Assembly: GCA_947650285.1 (NCBI GenBank)
Contig: CANTFL010000090.1
Location: forward strand, 1-64,000
DNA from: Hyaloperonospora brassicae
Taxonomy: Eukaryota; Oomycota; Peronosporomycetes; Peronosporales; Peronosporaceae
Direction: 5' to 3'
DNA length: 64,000 nucleotides
Shown: piece by piece, positions 54,738 to 64,000 of the stretch
How positions within the stretch are numbered: the first letter of the stretch is position 1
How the letters are laid out: every line of letters starts with the position of its first letter
Notes under the pieces: generated by a model
What the model was told of the DNA's origin: nothing
The model's input: the letters and a program-made list of their open reading frames with translations, nothing else
Database searches by the model: none
Made by a program: the position numbers and the translations under genes

Positions 54738-57700
54738 ATGGCCACTGGCAACGACGCGGTCGCCGACGTCGACATGTCGTCGTCCGACAGCGAGGCGGCG
54801 TCTGCGCTCGAGCCGTCGCTGGACGCCGCCATGCTGAACGAGCTGCTGCTCGTGTGCTCGAACCTGGGCATGCTGCGCGTGCCGCAGGAGGGCGGGGCGC
54901 CCGTGTTGATGCGTGGTGAGGACTGCGAGCAGTGGATCCACGACCTGCAGCGCGCCTTGCGCCGCGACCACGCCACGCACCGCCTCGTGACGAAGCAACT
55001 GGGCCAGTGGCAGATCCTGCAGAAGAAGCTCCTGCCGCTGCTCGTGCACCACCAGCACGACTGGCCGCTCGTGTTCTCGATCCTCAAAGTGCTCGTGATG
55101 CTCACGACGAAGCCGCCGCGCGACTCGAGCCACGTTGCCCAGCAGCTGCAGTACTTGCGGCAGTACAAGCACGAGTTCCTGCGCCGCCAAGTAGTGCCGA
55201 TCCTCATGGCGGTCGTCGTCGAGCCGCTCGCGCGCACAGGCGCCGCGCGCACGGCGACGGACTACCTCAACATGGAGATCGTGCTCATGTTGCTGCGGAA
55301 CCTGCTGGCGATCCCGAACGAAGACCCGCGCTACGTCACGTCGACGACGGCGCACTTGAGCCACCTGCAGGAGGACCTGATCGCGACGCTGCACGAGGAG
55401 AGCGCGTACGAGATGTTGCTGCTCTTTGCCCAGGACATTGACTCAGCCGAGCACCGCGAGTGGAACCTATTGATCATGGAGATGCTCGACCTCACGCTCG
55501 ACTGCTCGCAGCCGCAGGCCGTGGCAGCGTACGCCAAGAAGCGGCTCACAGGGGACGCACGCGGCGACGCTCGTGCTGTGCAACACGCCGACCAGGCAGC
55601 AGGACCGACGCTGGCTGCCGGAGACGGCAGCACGCGTGCAGTAGCGCGAGTGGGACGAGGGGATTTGCTGGACAAGCTCAAGCACGAAAAAAAGCGTCGG
55701 CGTCGCTCCAGTTGCGCTCGCGTCGCCATTCGAACTTTGGGGGCGTTCTGACTGTCGTCGGTCCGACGGGACGAACGACTGTGGTGTCGGACTTTACAAA
55801 GCCAGCGTCCGACCAGGTGCCACAGGTAGCAAAGAAGCCGACGTCCCGGAGGAGAGGAAAGAAAAGCGCTGCTCGAGTGACGGACATCCACGAGGTGTTT
55901 GTTGCCGGGAAAGGAAAAGTGACGGAATCGGACGAGTAGGACGTTTGTTTGTTTGTTTGTTTGTTTGTTTGTTTGTCTGTTTACGAGTAGAGTGTGCTCG
56001 TGACCTGCTTGGATGACTGACGGGGCTAACACTGCGAGTGTATGTGTGGCTGTGGTGCTGCTAGACGTACGATGCGAGTGCTCCAAGACATTTGCGACTC
56101 GATCATTGCCAAGTCTTACTTCCAGCTCACGAACTCGTTAAAGACTGAGTTTCGCCGAGGTAGCAGCAAGTTGATTGCCACCGATCGACTCCAGTACTTC
56201 CATCTCGTCTGGTTTCTCACTACATACCACCGACTGAAGATTCAGACGCTGCGGTCGCACTACAAGCGTCAGCTGAAAGCCGTGCAGGAACAAACTGTTG
56301 GGGGCCAAACAGCCCCGGGTCTTGGCACGTCTGTGCCTCCGGCGCCCGAGAAGCCAGACTATGGTGAAAAGGCCGTGTTGTCTACGTTGGACATGTTTTC
56401 CTTCAACTTTGTACTCCAGTCGATAGAGAATTATGCCACAATGAAGAACTATCATGGCATGACCGTTTCCGTCCAGCTGTTGACCGAGATGATGGCGTAC
56501 CTTGCTGAGCTTGCTGCAAGCGATGATCTGCGTTTCCAGCGTATTGCTGATTCGTTGCAGCACAAGATTTTCTATGAACGCGATTTTCTGGATCGACTGC
56601 CGGTGCTGTTGAAAACGTGGTCTCCGGGTCTTTTCCATAAAGCATACGTTGTCGATGTCGTCACTCTGACTCATGTAGGTGCCAGTTGACGGTGCATACC
56701 CGGGCGGTCTAACTCACGTGTTGCTCGTTCTTCTTTGCGCGTAAAGCTTGTCCTCAAAGTACTGGACGCACAAGGAACTATCAAGGTCCTTTCACGAAGA
56801 AAAGCGTATCTCGACCTGTAAGAAAACAACGTGTGGGCTGGTATTCTGCTATATACTCACTGACACATTCTGCTGTTGTTTTTTGGGCTACCGATGCAGC
56901 AAACGTAAAAAGAAGAAGCACAGCGATGCAGACGGTGAGGACTCAGGTGGCAGCTCGATGGACGAGGAGGAAACTGAGCAGCAGGCACAGACTCTGATGG
57001 AAATGCAGCGTAAAGAGGCCGATTTCGATGTGCGGAAATACTTTGCCAGCATGGTTTCAGCAGACACTATTCGAATGTACTGCTCGTTGCTGGCTGACTA
57101 CCGCGACAACAGCGCGAAAGTGAATCACTACATTCACTCCTTTTTGTACCGAACGAAGCTGTTCAGAATTCATCAGCAAGAGGAATGGACGATGCAACCG
57201 ATGCTGTTCAACATCCACGTCCTCCTGCTGTTCAACAAGATGCTACAAGACACATACATCCAGCGTCTGCCCGAGTACAAGAATTTTCTGGACTTTATCC
57301 GCAGCGTTGTGCGCGACTTTTTCACGCTTGCCGACAAAAACAATCTGCTGTTTGTCGAAGCTCTGTTGCGCCAAACGTACCCCTCGAAATCGTGCGTGCT
57401 TATACAGCGAAGTTACGATCCGATCGATTCGATGAGCAAGTCGAAACCACAGGCAGTTTCGTTAGGCAGGAAGAAGCAAATCGAAGCGACGAACGAATCT
57501 AGACGACATCGAACTGCTTTGGACCATGAAGAGCTTGAGGGCGAGGCTGAGTTTCAGTTTACTTTGGAACCGTCGGATTTTGACTCAGCATCGGTTCTAA
57601 ATAGGAAAGATAAAGAAGATGACGAGAGTGAAGCTGAGTGTGATTTGACGGCGTTGTCGCCGAATGCGTCTGCTTCTGCTACGAGATCGAGGCTAGAAAG

Positions 57701-58607
57701 GAAGGCGTTAGTGTCCCGTGCAGCGACGGAGCGTGCCGAAAGCTGGAGCAAGGTTGAGGACCGCTATCTAGCGAAGGTGTATATGAAGTTCCGCCACCTA
57801 CCGTCCGTGTACGATGCCATTTCATGCGAGGACATGTTCCAGGAGCGCGATCGAACGCCGGAGCAGATAATGCGTCGTGCGGAATTCCTGAAGCTCTACC
57901 GAGAGAGCCACGATTTGTCTGATGGGGATGGGTATGAGCAAAGCAACTCGAGTGGCGAACAAGATGAAGGACAGGCCGGTCAGAAGAAGACTCTCGATAC
58001 AACTGGTCCCAGACGACGCCTTCGCCGTGGGGCCGATCTGAGTGACGATGAAAGCGACGATGACATGCTTTTACGGAGTCGAACGAGTGCTCCGGTCGAT
58101 CCATTACAATCGGCCAACACTGCCGCTACACATGGAGAGAATGTCACGGATATTGGTGCTGTTGCTGATATAGAGATGAACGGCGCAAGTCTGCATGCGG
58201 GTTCGTCAAATGTGACCACTCCTAGTGTGAACGATGACGTCTACAAGGGCCAATGTCAAGAGGACACTCGAGTGGTAGAGGATAGCATTCGTTCATGCGG
58301 TGAATACCGAATCGAGCAGTCCGCCGAAACACAGACGGCTCGGAAGCCTCGAAATGATGCGGACGCTGCTGTCAGCGTTACTGCCGACGTGGCAACTGCA
58401 CATGCGGGTGCAGAAGCAGAGAATACCGATGAACCCGCGATGGTCATTGCTGGACTGGAAGCCGCTAACATCAATGGTAGCCAAGACGTTGTGGTCCCGG
58501 TCACGGACACCACTGTCGCGCAGCCATGCAAGCGAGCCCGCACTACCGAAAACGACGAATGCATGGAGGACACGCCAGCGAAGAAGATTAGTATTGCAAG
58601 GGAATAA
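54738..58607 (+). CDS. TIMELESS: TIMELESS/Tof1/Swi1 replication fork protection protein, one frameshift
   Basis: Four exons, 54738-55935, 56065-56674, 56747-56817 and 56900-58607. The N-terminal block (LNELLLVCSNLGMLRVPQEG, DYLNMEIVLMLLRNLLAIPN) and RRHSNFGGVLTVV are Tof1/TIMELESS signatures. Later QYFHLVWFLTTYHRLKIQ and QEEWTMQPMLFNIHVLLLFN are conserved too. An acidic, disordered tail follows. The frame breaks in a run of seven A at 55687-55693: the upstream frame would stop at about 55751, while the conserved HSNFGG is read one base over. Everything downstream, including all three splice phases, fits only if one base is restored (then about 1195 residues). A homopolymer sequencing error is therefore more likely than a real mutation. 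TIMELESS works with TIPIN at stalled forks. Confidence 0.88.
55942..55979 (+). repeat. (GTTT)n microsatellite in TIMELESS intron 1
   Basis: Nine GTTT units, the last changed to GTCT, within the 129-nt intron. The same tetranucleotide occurs (as AAAC) at 34257-34280. Confidence 0.95.
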
Positions 58608-58718
58608 GCTGGTTCGGGATGCTGATGCGTCTGAGGCCACGAGTAACATGTAAATGCCAGCCGTGCAGGGCACGACGTGGATGCCAATTTGCTTGCAGAC
58701 CGGCGTTTTCTACTCCAG

Positions 58719-61700
58719 TTAAATTATGCCTTCCTGCAGATCATCGTCTGCACTCAAAACTTCAGAGTCTCTCTCTCTTGGGCTCATGTTTATCCGGTGT
58801 GCGCTCACGATTTCCGAGAAGCACTGAGTGCGCAACAGCGATTGGTAAAATGGCAAGTCCTCCTCAGCACGAGCAGCGAGAAACTCGGTTTCGTCAAAGA
58901 TGACTACCGACTCCTTCGTGTCACCTACCACAAGACAAGCGTTCGTGTGACCACTCAACAGCTCGGAGAACAAGTCAAAGCAAATGCCACGCAACTGCTC
59001 GTCTTGCTCGGCTTCCGTTTCCGGAGACACTTTGCAAGGCAAGCGACTGTCTGTTGCGTCGGGTGGCACGTTGTCGCACCCGCCTATCGAATCGTACATC
59101 AATGCGCTTGGGAACAGCAACCTGTCCAGCTCGTGCTTCGCCGCTTCAAAGCACCTGGGCAAAAAGATCGTATTCTCTTCGACGTCATTTAGCAGACCCA
59201 CGCCGCGCCAAGACACCGACTCACTACCAACGTATTCCACGACCTTGCGGTCGACGTCAGCGACAAGGTATAGGCCACGTGTTGGCAGGTCGGATCGCAA
59301 TGCGAACGAGCTGTGTACGCCCACAAGAATCGGCGTCGGACACTGCAGATACGAGAGCAATGGCTTTGGCAGCACAGGCGCGTACACGTGACACCACGAG
59401 AACGGTCGAAGCAAGTTGCGGATAGCTTCGGCACACATTGTCAGCAACGAATACTGACTTGCCACCACGACGACGCTGCACTCAAGTACAGCGCTGGCGA
59501 GGATCTGGAGAACGAGGGCAGTACCAAACTGCTCGAAGAGGATCTTCATTGGAACGTCCACCTGAGTTTCCAGCGAAGTCAAAGGCGGGCCCGGAATGCT
59601 GCTGTACTGCCGATGCGCTAGACGCCGCATGTCCGGGTGCACATACGTGTGAGTCCTGGCGCTAGTGATTGTCGTGTGTTTCCACTTGAGGCTGCTTTGG
59701 AACAATAATGCCAAGCAGTCGTGTGCCAAAAGGCTGGACCGATCCGGTGCCGCTTGCACGTGTTCTTCCATCAACCTTCTCAAAGAGTTCACGAGCGGTA
59801 GGTGGGAAAGCAAGCAGAAGCCCTTCGCAACGTAGATCTCGTCGTTCAACGACCCTACATGCATTAGTTCGTATGTCAAGTAGACTGAGCCGAACAGAAA
59901 CCCATCCCGGCCGCTTTGCTGAAACGAAAACAATGCATCAGCCGGACACTTTTCACCTCCTGATCCATCGATGAGAATTCGACCGCTCGGCACGAGAAAT
60001 GTCTTGATGCGTCTTGAAACGTCATCCATCCACTCGTCACTATAGACTCCATCCGTGCTTGGGTTCGAGACAGGCATGAGCATCAACGTCGCAGCGGCAT
60101 TTCCCTCCTCCTGTTTCTCTACAAATGTCGCAAACGTCAGTATAGCATCGATCCCGCTGTCGCCCTCCTTCAAATTTGGCGCACTTGCGCTCGGCGACTC
60201 GTAATTTGGCCGGTAGTGCACTTGAAGGCCTTCGGGCAAGTTCGTCAGTCGTATGATGCTCTCGAGGTTCAGCTCAACTTCGTCAAAGGTGCGGCCACCA
60301 CTTTCCTCGGCATCACTTCGACTCTCTCCTTCGCTGCTTTTCGCACTCGCGTGATCCAAGTCGTCTGCTACAGTCGGCGTACTGCCGAGATGCTCCTCCT
60401 TGTCTTCTTGTTCCATCACGCCATCGTCGCTTTCCACGTTGCCCACTGGTGCGTCGGTCCTGCCAGCATCCGTGCGTACCTTGGAGTACTCCGCAGAAGA
60501 AAAGGCTCGAGACAACGCCTTCCTAGCTATATCGTGTTCGGGCTTCTCCACGAGGTCGAAGTGGATCAGTGCGTCCTGCAGCGCCACCTTGTACAGATTG
60601 CTTCGGATGAACCGGCCAAAACACGAGGATTGCAACATCGCAAAGATCTCTTGCTGCGCTCTGATGAAAAGCGCTTTGGTCACAGCTTGTGGCGGCTGCT
60701 GTTTCTCGTCACCGCGGCGACTGGCCACCGCCAGGTACAAATCGTTTTTGGTCGCAAGCGTGATGGCCTGCGAATCGTTCTGCGCCTTGTCGACGAGTGC
60801 GCGCGCCAATTGCCAGAACAGCGCATCGTCCGCTTCTTCTAGCAATGGTTTGAGCACGTACTCGACATGTAGCCAAAAGTAGAGCTCAAAATGCTGCCGG
60901 GTCTGCATCAGAAAGAGAAGAAAATAGTGCGCTGCTCGCGGTTGCTGCAGCACTTTTTCGATCGAGATTCTCCTCGTACCCTCTTCCGTGTCAATGAGCA
61001 TCTTGAGGTACTCGTCGCTCTTGAGAAATCGCGGCATCTCTTCGCGCGTCAGCCGCATGTATGCCAGCTTCTGGATCGGAAAGAAACTGTCGTGGACCTT
61101 GTCGGTCCGATCCACCTTTTCCTTCACGAGCTGCTCGAGCTCCGCAGTGAGCTCGAGTGTCGTCGAGATCTGAAACTCGGATGCCTTGTCAATGTACTTG
61201 AGCCAGATCTTGTGCGCCTGCTCGCGCCGTTTGCTCTCCTTGACCGTCTGTAGCTGCTCAACTTCCATGAGAAACAGCAGCACCTGGTGGTAATTGCTCG
61301 GCCTCTCGACACTGTCTTCAGCCTCTGTGTCGATCGAGAGCCACTGCAGCAAATACGGCAACTTCCTCGGGTCTTTGACAATCTCCTGGAGCGTGAACGG
61401 CACGTGGCCCTGGAGCTGCTGGACGCTCTCGAGCGAACACACGTCTCGAATCTGCGCTTGCCGATGCGATGTGTCCCCACTCTTCGGCGTTGCGCCTCCC
61501 GGTCGCTTCCACTGCAGCGTCGTGGGACGAAAGAGCTTCCGCAACTTGGCGCTCACGGGCAACATTGGATTGGAAAAGGCGCTCCGGTCCGTTGAGGCCG
61601 TCGAGACGTCTCCTGCCGATGCCTGAGACGCCGAACTGGGGCGATCGACACGGAACGGCGACCGTCGAGCAGCACTCGACCCCTCGTCGCTCGACCTGTC

Positions 61701-61748
61701 GTCCCCAAAGAGCCACGACTCGAGGTTCATCGTCGCCATGGGCCGCAT
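58719..61748 (-). CDS. RGS-DENN fusion protein
   Basis: A single 1009-codon exon. The N-terminal 90 residues are Ser-rich. Two RGS-like helical domains follow: about 115-250 (LQEIVKDPRKLPYLLQWLSI, YHQVLLFLMEVEQLQ, MPRFLKSDEYLKML) and about 265-400 (IEKVLQQPRAAHYFLLFLMQ, FELYFWLHVEYVLKP, FGRFIRSNLYKVAL). The C-terminal half is DENN: upstream part LQVHYRPNYESP, FGSVYLTYELM, YVAKGFCLLSHLPL; core ILFEQFGTALVLQILASAVL, VVVASQYSLLTMCAEAIRNL, PFSWCHVYAPVLPKPLLSYL, TPILVGVHSSFAL. RGS domains speed GTP hydrolysis on G-alpha; DENN domains exchange nucleotide on Rab GTPases. The fusion links heterotrimeric G-protein and membrane-traffic signalling by inference. It ends 111 bases from TIMELESS, tail to tail. 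Confidence 0.85.
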   Translation of the reverse strand: MRPMATMNLESWLFGDDRSSDEGSSAARRSPFRVDRPSSASQASAGDVSTASTDRSAFSNPMLPVSAKLRKLFRPTTLQWKRPGGATPKSGDTSHRQAQIRDVCSLESVQQLQGHVPFTLQEIVKDPRKLPYLLQWLSIDTEAEDSVERPSNYHQVLLFLMEVEQLQTVKESKRREQAHKIWLKYIDKASEFQISTTLELTAELEQLVKEKVDRTDKVHDSFFPIQKLAYMRLTREEMPRFLKSDEYLKMLIDTEEGTRRISIEKVLQQPRAAHYFLLFLMQTRQHFELYFWLHVEYVLKPLLEEADDALFWQLARALVDKAQNDSQAITLATKNDLYLAVASRRGDEKQQPPQAVTKALFIRAQQEIFAMLQSSCFGRFIRSNLYKVALQDALIHFDLVEKPEHDIARKALSRAFSSAEYSKVRTDAGRTDAPVGNVESDDGVMEQEDKEEHLGSTPTVADDLDHASAKSSEGESRSDAEESGGRTFDEVELNLESIIRLTNLPEGLQVHYRPNYESPSASAPNLKEGDSGIDAILTFATFVEKQEEGNAAATLMLMPVSNPSTDGVYSDEWMDDVSRRIKTFLVPSGRILIDGSGGEKCPADALFSFQQSGRDGFLFGSVYLTYELMHVGSLNDEIYVAKGFCLLSHLPLVNSLRRLMEEHVQAAPDRSSLLAHDCLALLFQSSLKWKHTTITSARTHTYVHPDMRRLAHRQYSSIPGPPLTSLETQVDVPMKILFEQFGTALVLQILASAVLECSVVVVASQYSLLTMCAEAIRNLLRPFSWCHVYAPVLPKPLLSYLQCPTPILVGVHSSFALRSDLPTRGLYLVADVDRKVVEYVGSESVSWRGVGLLNDVEENTIFLPRCFEAAKHELDRLLFPSALMYDSIGGCDNVPPDATDSRLPCKVSPETEAEQDEQLRGICFDLFSELLSGHTNACLVVGDTKESVVIFDETEFLAARAEEDLPFYQSLLRTQCFSEIVSAHRINMSPRERDSEVLSADDDLQEGII

Positions 61749-61816
61749 TTGTCAACGGATGCAGGCCCGGACGACGTTGCGCAACTTGCGCGCAACATAC
61801 GCGCGAGGGACCATCG
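61749..61816. promoter_or_regulatory. 68-bp divergent promoter between RGS-DENN and SDHAF3
   Basis: The two start codons are back to back with only 68 bp between, so transcripts must have very short leaders or start inside each other's 5' ends. The sequence is GC-rich with CGCGCAACATACGCGCG near 61782-61800 and no TATA. Confidence 0.6.
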
Positions 61817-62173
61817 ATGTGCACCACACTATTCGTGACCCAACGAGATCCCCACATGACGCACCGGGCCAACGTGCTGGCGCTGTACAAGCACATTTTG
61901 GCGCTGCATCGACGCCAACTGAAGCCGCACATGCGCGTGCTGGGCGATCAGTACGTGCGCGATGAGTTCAAGCGGCACAAGAGTGCCGATCCCAAGTTCG
62001 TGCCGCTGTTTCTGCGCGAGTGGGAGCAGTACGCGGCCGTCATGGACCAGAAGAAGGACTGCTATGGTCAGGAGCTGTCGGTCGCGGACCAGCAATTATT
62101 GGACAATGAGCAAAAGATGAAGTTGCGCGCGCTGCAAGACGCTGCGAAGAAAGTGGGCGAGACGATTGCCTGA
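61817..62173 (+). CDS. SDHAF3: SDHAF3/ACN9, succinate dehydrogenase assembly factor (LYR-type)
   Basis: A single exon of 118 codons. It reads VLALYKHILALHRRQLKPHM, then MRVLGDQYVRDEFKRHKSA and PKFVPLFLREWEQYAAVM. In the family, the LYR-like LYK.IL..HR..LP..MR.LGD.YV..EFRRH......FL..W..Y block is exactly this. SDHAF3 protects the iron-sulfur subunit SDHB during complex II assembly in the mitochondrial matrix. The start could also be the ATG at 61856 (MTHRANVLAL). The longer form keeps a short N-terminus that may serve in import. Confidence 0.93.
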   Translation: MCTTLFVTQRDPHMTHRANVLALYKHILALHRRQLKPHMRVLGDQYVRDEFKRHKSADPKFVPLFLREWEQYAAVMDQKKDCYGQELSVADQQLLDNEQKMKLRALQDAAKKVGETIA

Positions 62174-62713
62174 CGTGCGAGTCGCCACTTGGCGCCACGT
62201 CGTTGGCAGTAGCTCTTCGCGGGAACGACGGACGCTGGAGCTGGTGGGTCGTTGTCGTCGGGTTTAGCACAACAGTTGTTGCTCGGCCTGTAAGCCGCCG
62301 CCGGATGAATGACTTTCCTGGGACGATACGCTCATGCGTGATCGATCCTCTGTCTTGCTAATCGGTACAGCATCCACTGCACCTCGTTCGATCGGTTCAT
62401 CGACACGCGCAATGTCGGTCTCACTTGCGACACACCACTACTACCCGCTCGGATATATCGCAGAGCGCAACGCACGTCCATCCAGATATGTTTGCTCGTC
62501 CTGTCTCTTGTCCGAAAAGCAAATCATAATCATGACCGGTCACTCCGTGTCGCACCGTCTCTTGTTCGTGCACTTGAAGTTGATCGCGCCACGCCACGTC
62601 GCACTCCAGCAGGCGGCACTTTTGCTTTCGCGTTGTGGTGCTCACGTCAACGCAACGCCATTGGGACACGACCCGCCAGTGCCACTGCCACCACAGCTGT
62701 CCCTCCGTCCACA

Positions 62714-63673
62714 ATGGCCACCCGCTCCCCCGCGCGACGCGAACTCGGCCGCGAACTGCGTCGCCCGCGCACGATCCTCATCAAAGTCGGCACAGAGATC
62801 GTGCACTCGCCCCAGGGGCTGTTGGCGCTGGGCCACATTGGTAGCATCGTCGAGCAGATTGCGACGCTGCACATGCGAGGCCACCGCATCATTCTCGTGT
62901 CCAGTGGCTCCGTGTCCATTGGCAAGATGGTGCTCCGTCGCCAGTACCTGCTCTCTGGCTCCATGCAGTCGCACCTCGGGGGCCACGTGGTCGACAGCGC
63001 CACGTTGGACGAGAAAGCGTGTGCAGCTGCAGGGCAGAGCGGGCTCCAAAGTCTGTACGAAATGCTGTTTGGCCAGTACCACTTGGCCTGTTCGCAGGTG
63101 TTGGCGTCCGACGCCGACTTTCGAGAGCCGCACGTCCGCGCCAACTTGCAGCGCACGGTCCGCGCGTTGCTGGACGTGGGCATTATACCTGTCATCAACG
63201 AGAACGACGTCATCACGCGACGCACGACGCCACTGATGAATGCGAACAAAATCGCTTGGGACAATGACTCGCTGGCTGCACTGTTTGCACGGGAGATGAG
63301 GGTGGACTTGATGGTCGTACTCACGGACGTGGACGGCATTTACACGGGCACGGAGGCCGATCGGCAGCCGGTTTCGACGTTCCAGCGCGGCGACAAGCAC
63401 GTCGTTGCAGCCGAGAGCCGCGTCGGAGCGGCTGGACAGACTGACAAGCTGCACTCTTGCATCCGTGCCGTCGAAAATGGCGCTGTGCAGGCAGCGGTGA
63501 TTGCGAGAGCAGAGGAAAGCGTATTGCTGCGGATTGTGGACGGCGAGCGAGTTGGCACACTATTTGTGGCACGTGGAGAGTCCATTGGCGACGCCGATGC
63601 GGAAGAGCAGCACATTGACCCGCTGTACTCGGGTATCGCTTCGCCTGATCGGAGTCTGGTAAGCAAGCTCTAG
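62714..63673 (+). CDS. Glutamate 5-kinase (ProB-type), stand-alone
   Basis: A single exon of 319 codons, an amino-acid-kinase fold. Motifs are TILIKVGTEIV for ATP binding, IILVSSGSVSIG, then KACAAAGQSGLQSLYEMLFG, SQVLASDADF, IIPVINENDVI, and WDNDSLAALFA. These match the gamma-glutamyl kinase half of bifunctional P5C synthase and bacterial ProB. It lacks the C-terminal PUA domain of long ProB proteins and is not fused to glutamyl-phosphate reductase; TAG follows at 63671-63673. It performs the first step of proline synthesis from glutamate. The reductase must be elsewhere. An in-frame GTG-extended leader exists, but the ATG at 62714 is the natural start. Confidence 0.9.
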   Translation: MATRSPARRELGRELRRPRTILIKVGTEIVHSPQGLLALGHIGSIVEQIATLHMRGHRIILVSSGSVSIGKMVLRRQYLLSGSMQSHLGGHVVDSATLDEKACAAAGQSGLQSLYEMLFGQYHLACSQVLASDADFREPHVRANLQRTVRALLDVGIIPVINENDVITRRTTPLMNANKIAWDNDSLAALFAREMRVDLMVVLTDVDGIYTGTEADRQPVSTFQRGDKHVVAAESRVGAAGQTDKLHSCIRAVENGAVQAAVIARAEESVLLRIVDGERVGTLFVARGESIGDADAEEQHIDPLYSGIASPDRSLVSKL

Positions 63674-64000
63674 GACGCACACCCGGTCTGGGTTTTCGCC
63701 GTGTCCACTCGATTGGCATTGTACCTGGTGTCACCATTGTAGTCTATCGAATAGCCGCGAAGGACTGGGCTAGAGCAAGCATGTTTGCAAAGAAGATGTG
63801 ACCGACCGCATGGGCCGTGCTTTTGTGGGATACCATGCCATGTGTCGTACACGAAAGGGTATGTGACAACTGAAATAACGCGGGAGTAGCGCTGCCACCT
63901 TGTCAGTACTCTTACGTCAGCAACGCGAATTGCAGCGAAGTTGCCACTAAAATTGAAAACAGTTGACCAAACGGGTCGCAACCTTGCACTGACGGTGCTT
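63674..64000. other. Terminal spacer
   Basis: The 3' region of the glutamate kinase gene and an unassigned end of the window. No feature recognised. Confidence 0.5.

Overview
The window reads as a nuclear contig from an oomycete, most likely Peronosporales (Phytophthora or downy-mildew lineage). The reasons are compact GC-rich genes with short (about 60-235 nt) GT-AG introns, gene starts only tens to hundreds of bases apart, a Copia retrotransposon with Gag/integrase wording typical of these genomes, an oomycete-type cellulose synthase relic, and a kinesin-14, an ESC/EED protein and an RGS-DENN protein of stramenopile style. The species is inferred, not shown. Exon joins were worked out by hand from GT/AG sites, reading phase and family alignment from memory, without transcripts.

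Layout. (1) 1-5405: a tandem array of about 750-bp units, each with one tRNA-Thr(AGT) on the minus strand; seven tRNA copies are complete. (2) 5406-18500: a decayed, repeat-rich block. It holds pieces of a Copia element, a very long trinucleotide microsatellite, two pieces of a DUF3638/DUF3645-family gene flanking a broken mitochondrial EF-G copy, and a cellulose synthase pseudogene with an internal segment duplication and a stop codon inside QxxRW. (3) 18600-63700: a dense housekeeping block with twenty genes.

Genes in order: EED/ESC Polycomb protein (+), kinesin-14 (+), UPF3 (+), PD-(D/E)XK-like nuclease (-), ABCC transporter with a dead second ATPase (-), seven-TM membrane protein (+), COX19 (-), GNAT acetyltransferase (+), sphingomyelin-synthase-like enzyme (-), CAF-1 subunit B (+), small polytopic protein (-), p24/TMED cargo receptor (+), mitochondrial-type tyrosyl-tRNA synthetase (+), choline dehydrogenase (-), channel-type CLC (+), polyQ/PDZ protein (-), TIMELESS/Tof1 (+, one frameshift in an A7 run), RGS-DENN protein (-), SDHAF3 (+), glutamate 5-kinase (+).

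The genes are not one pathway. Several clusters by theme are visible: chromatin and replication (EED, CAF-1B, TIMELESS), mitochondrial biogenesis (COX19, TyrRS, SDHAF3, choline dehydrogenase) and membrane/lipid traffic (ABCC, sphingolipid synthase, p24, CLC, RGS-DENN). Many neighbours are head-to-head and must share promoters of 68-500 bp. I did not find a clear new system such as a defence island; the most unusual items are the tRNA array, the RGS-DENN fusion, the half-dead ABCC protein, the channel-type CLC, and the layered pseudogenes.
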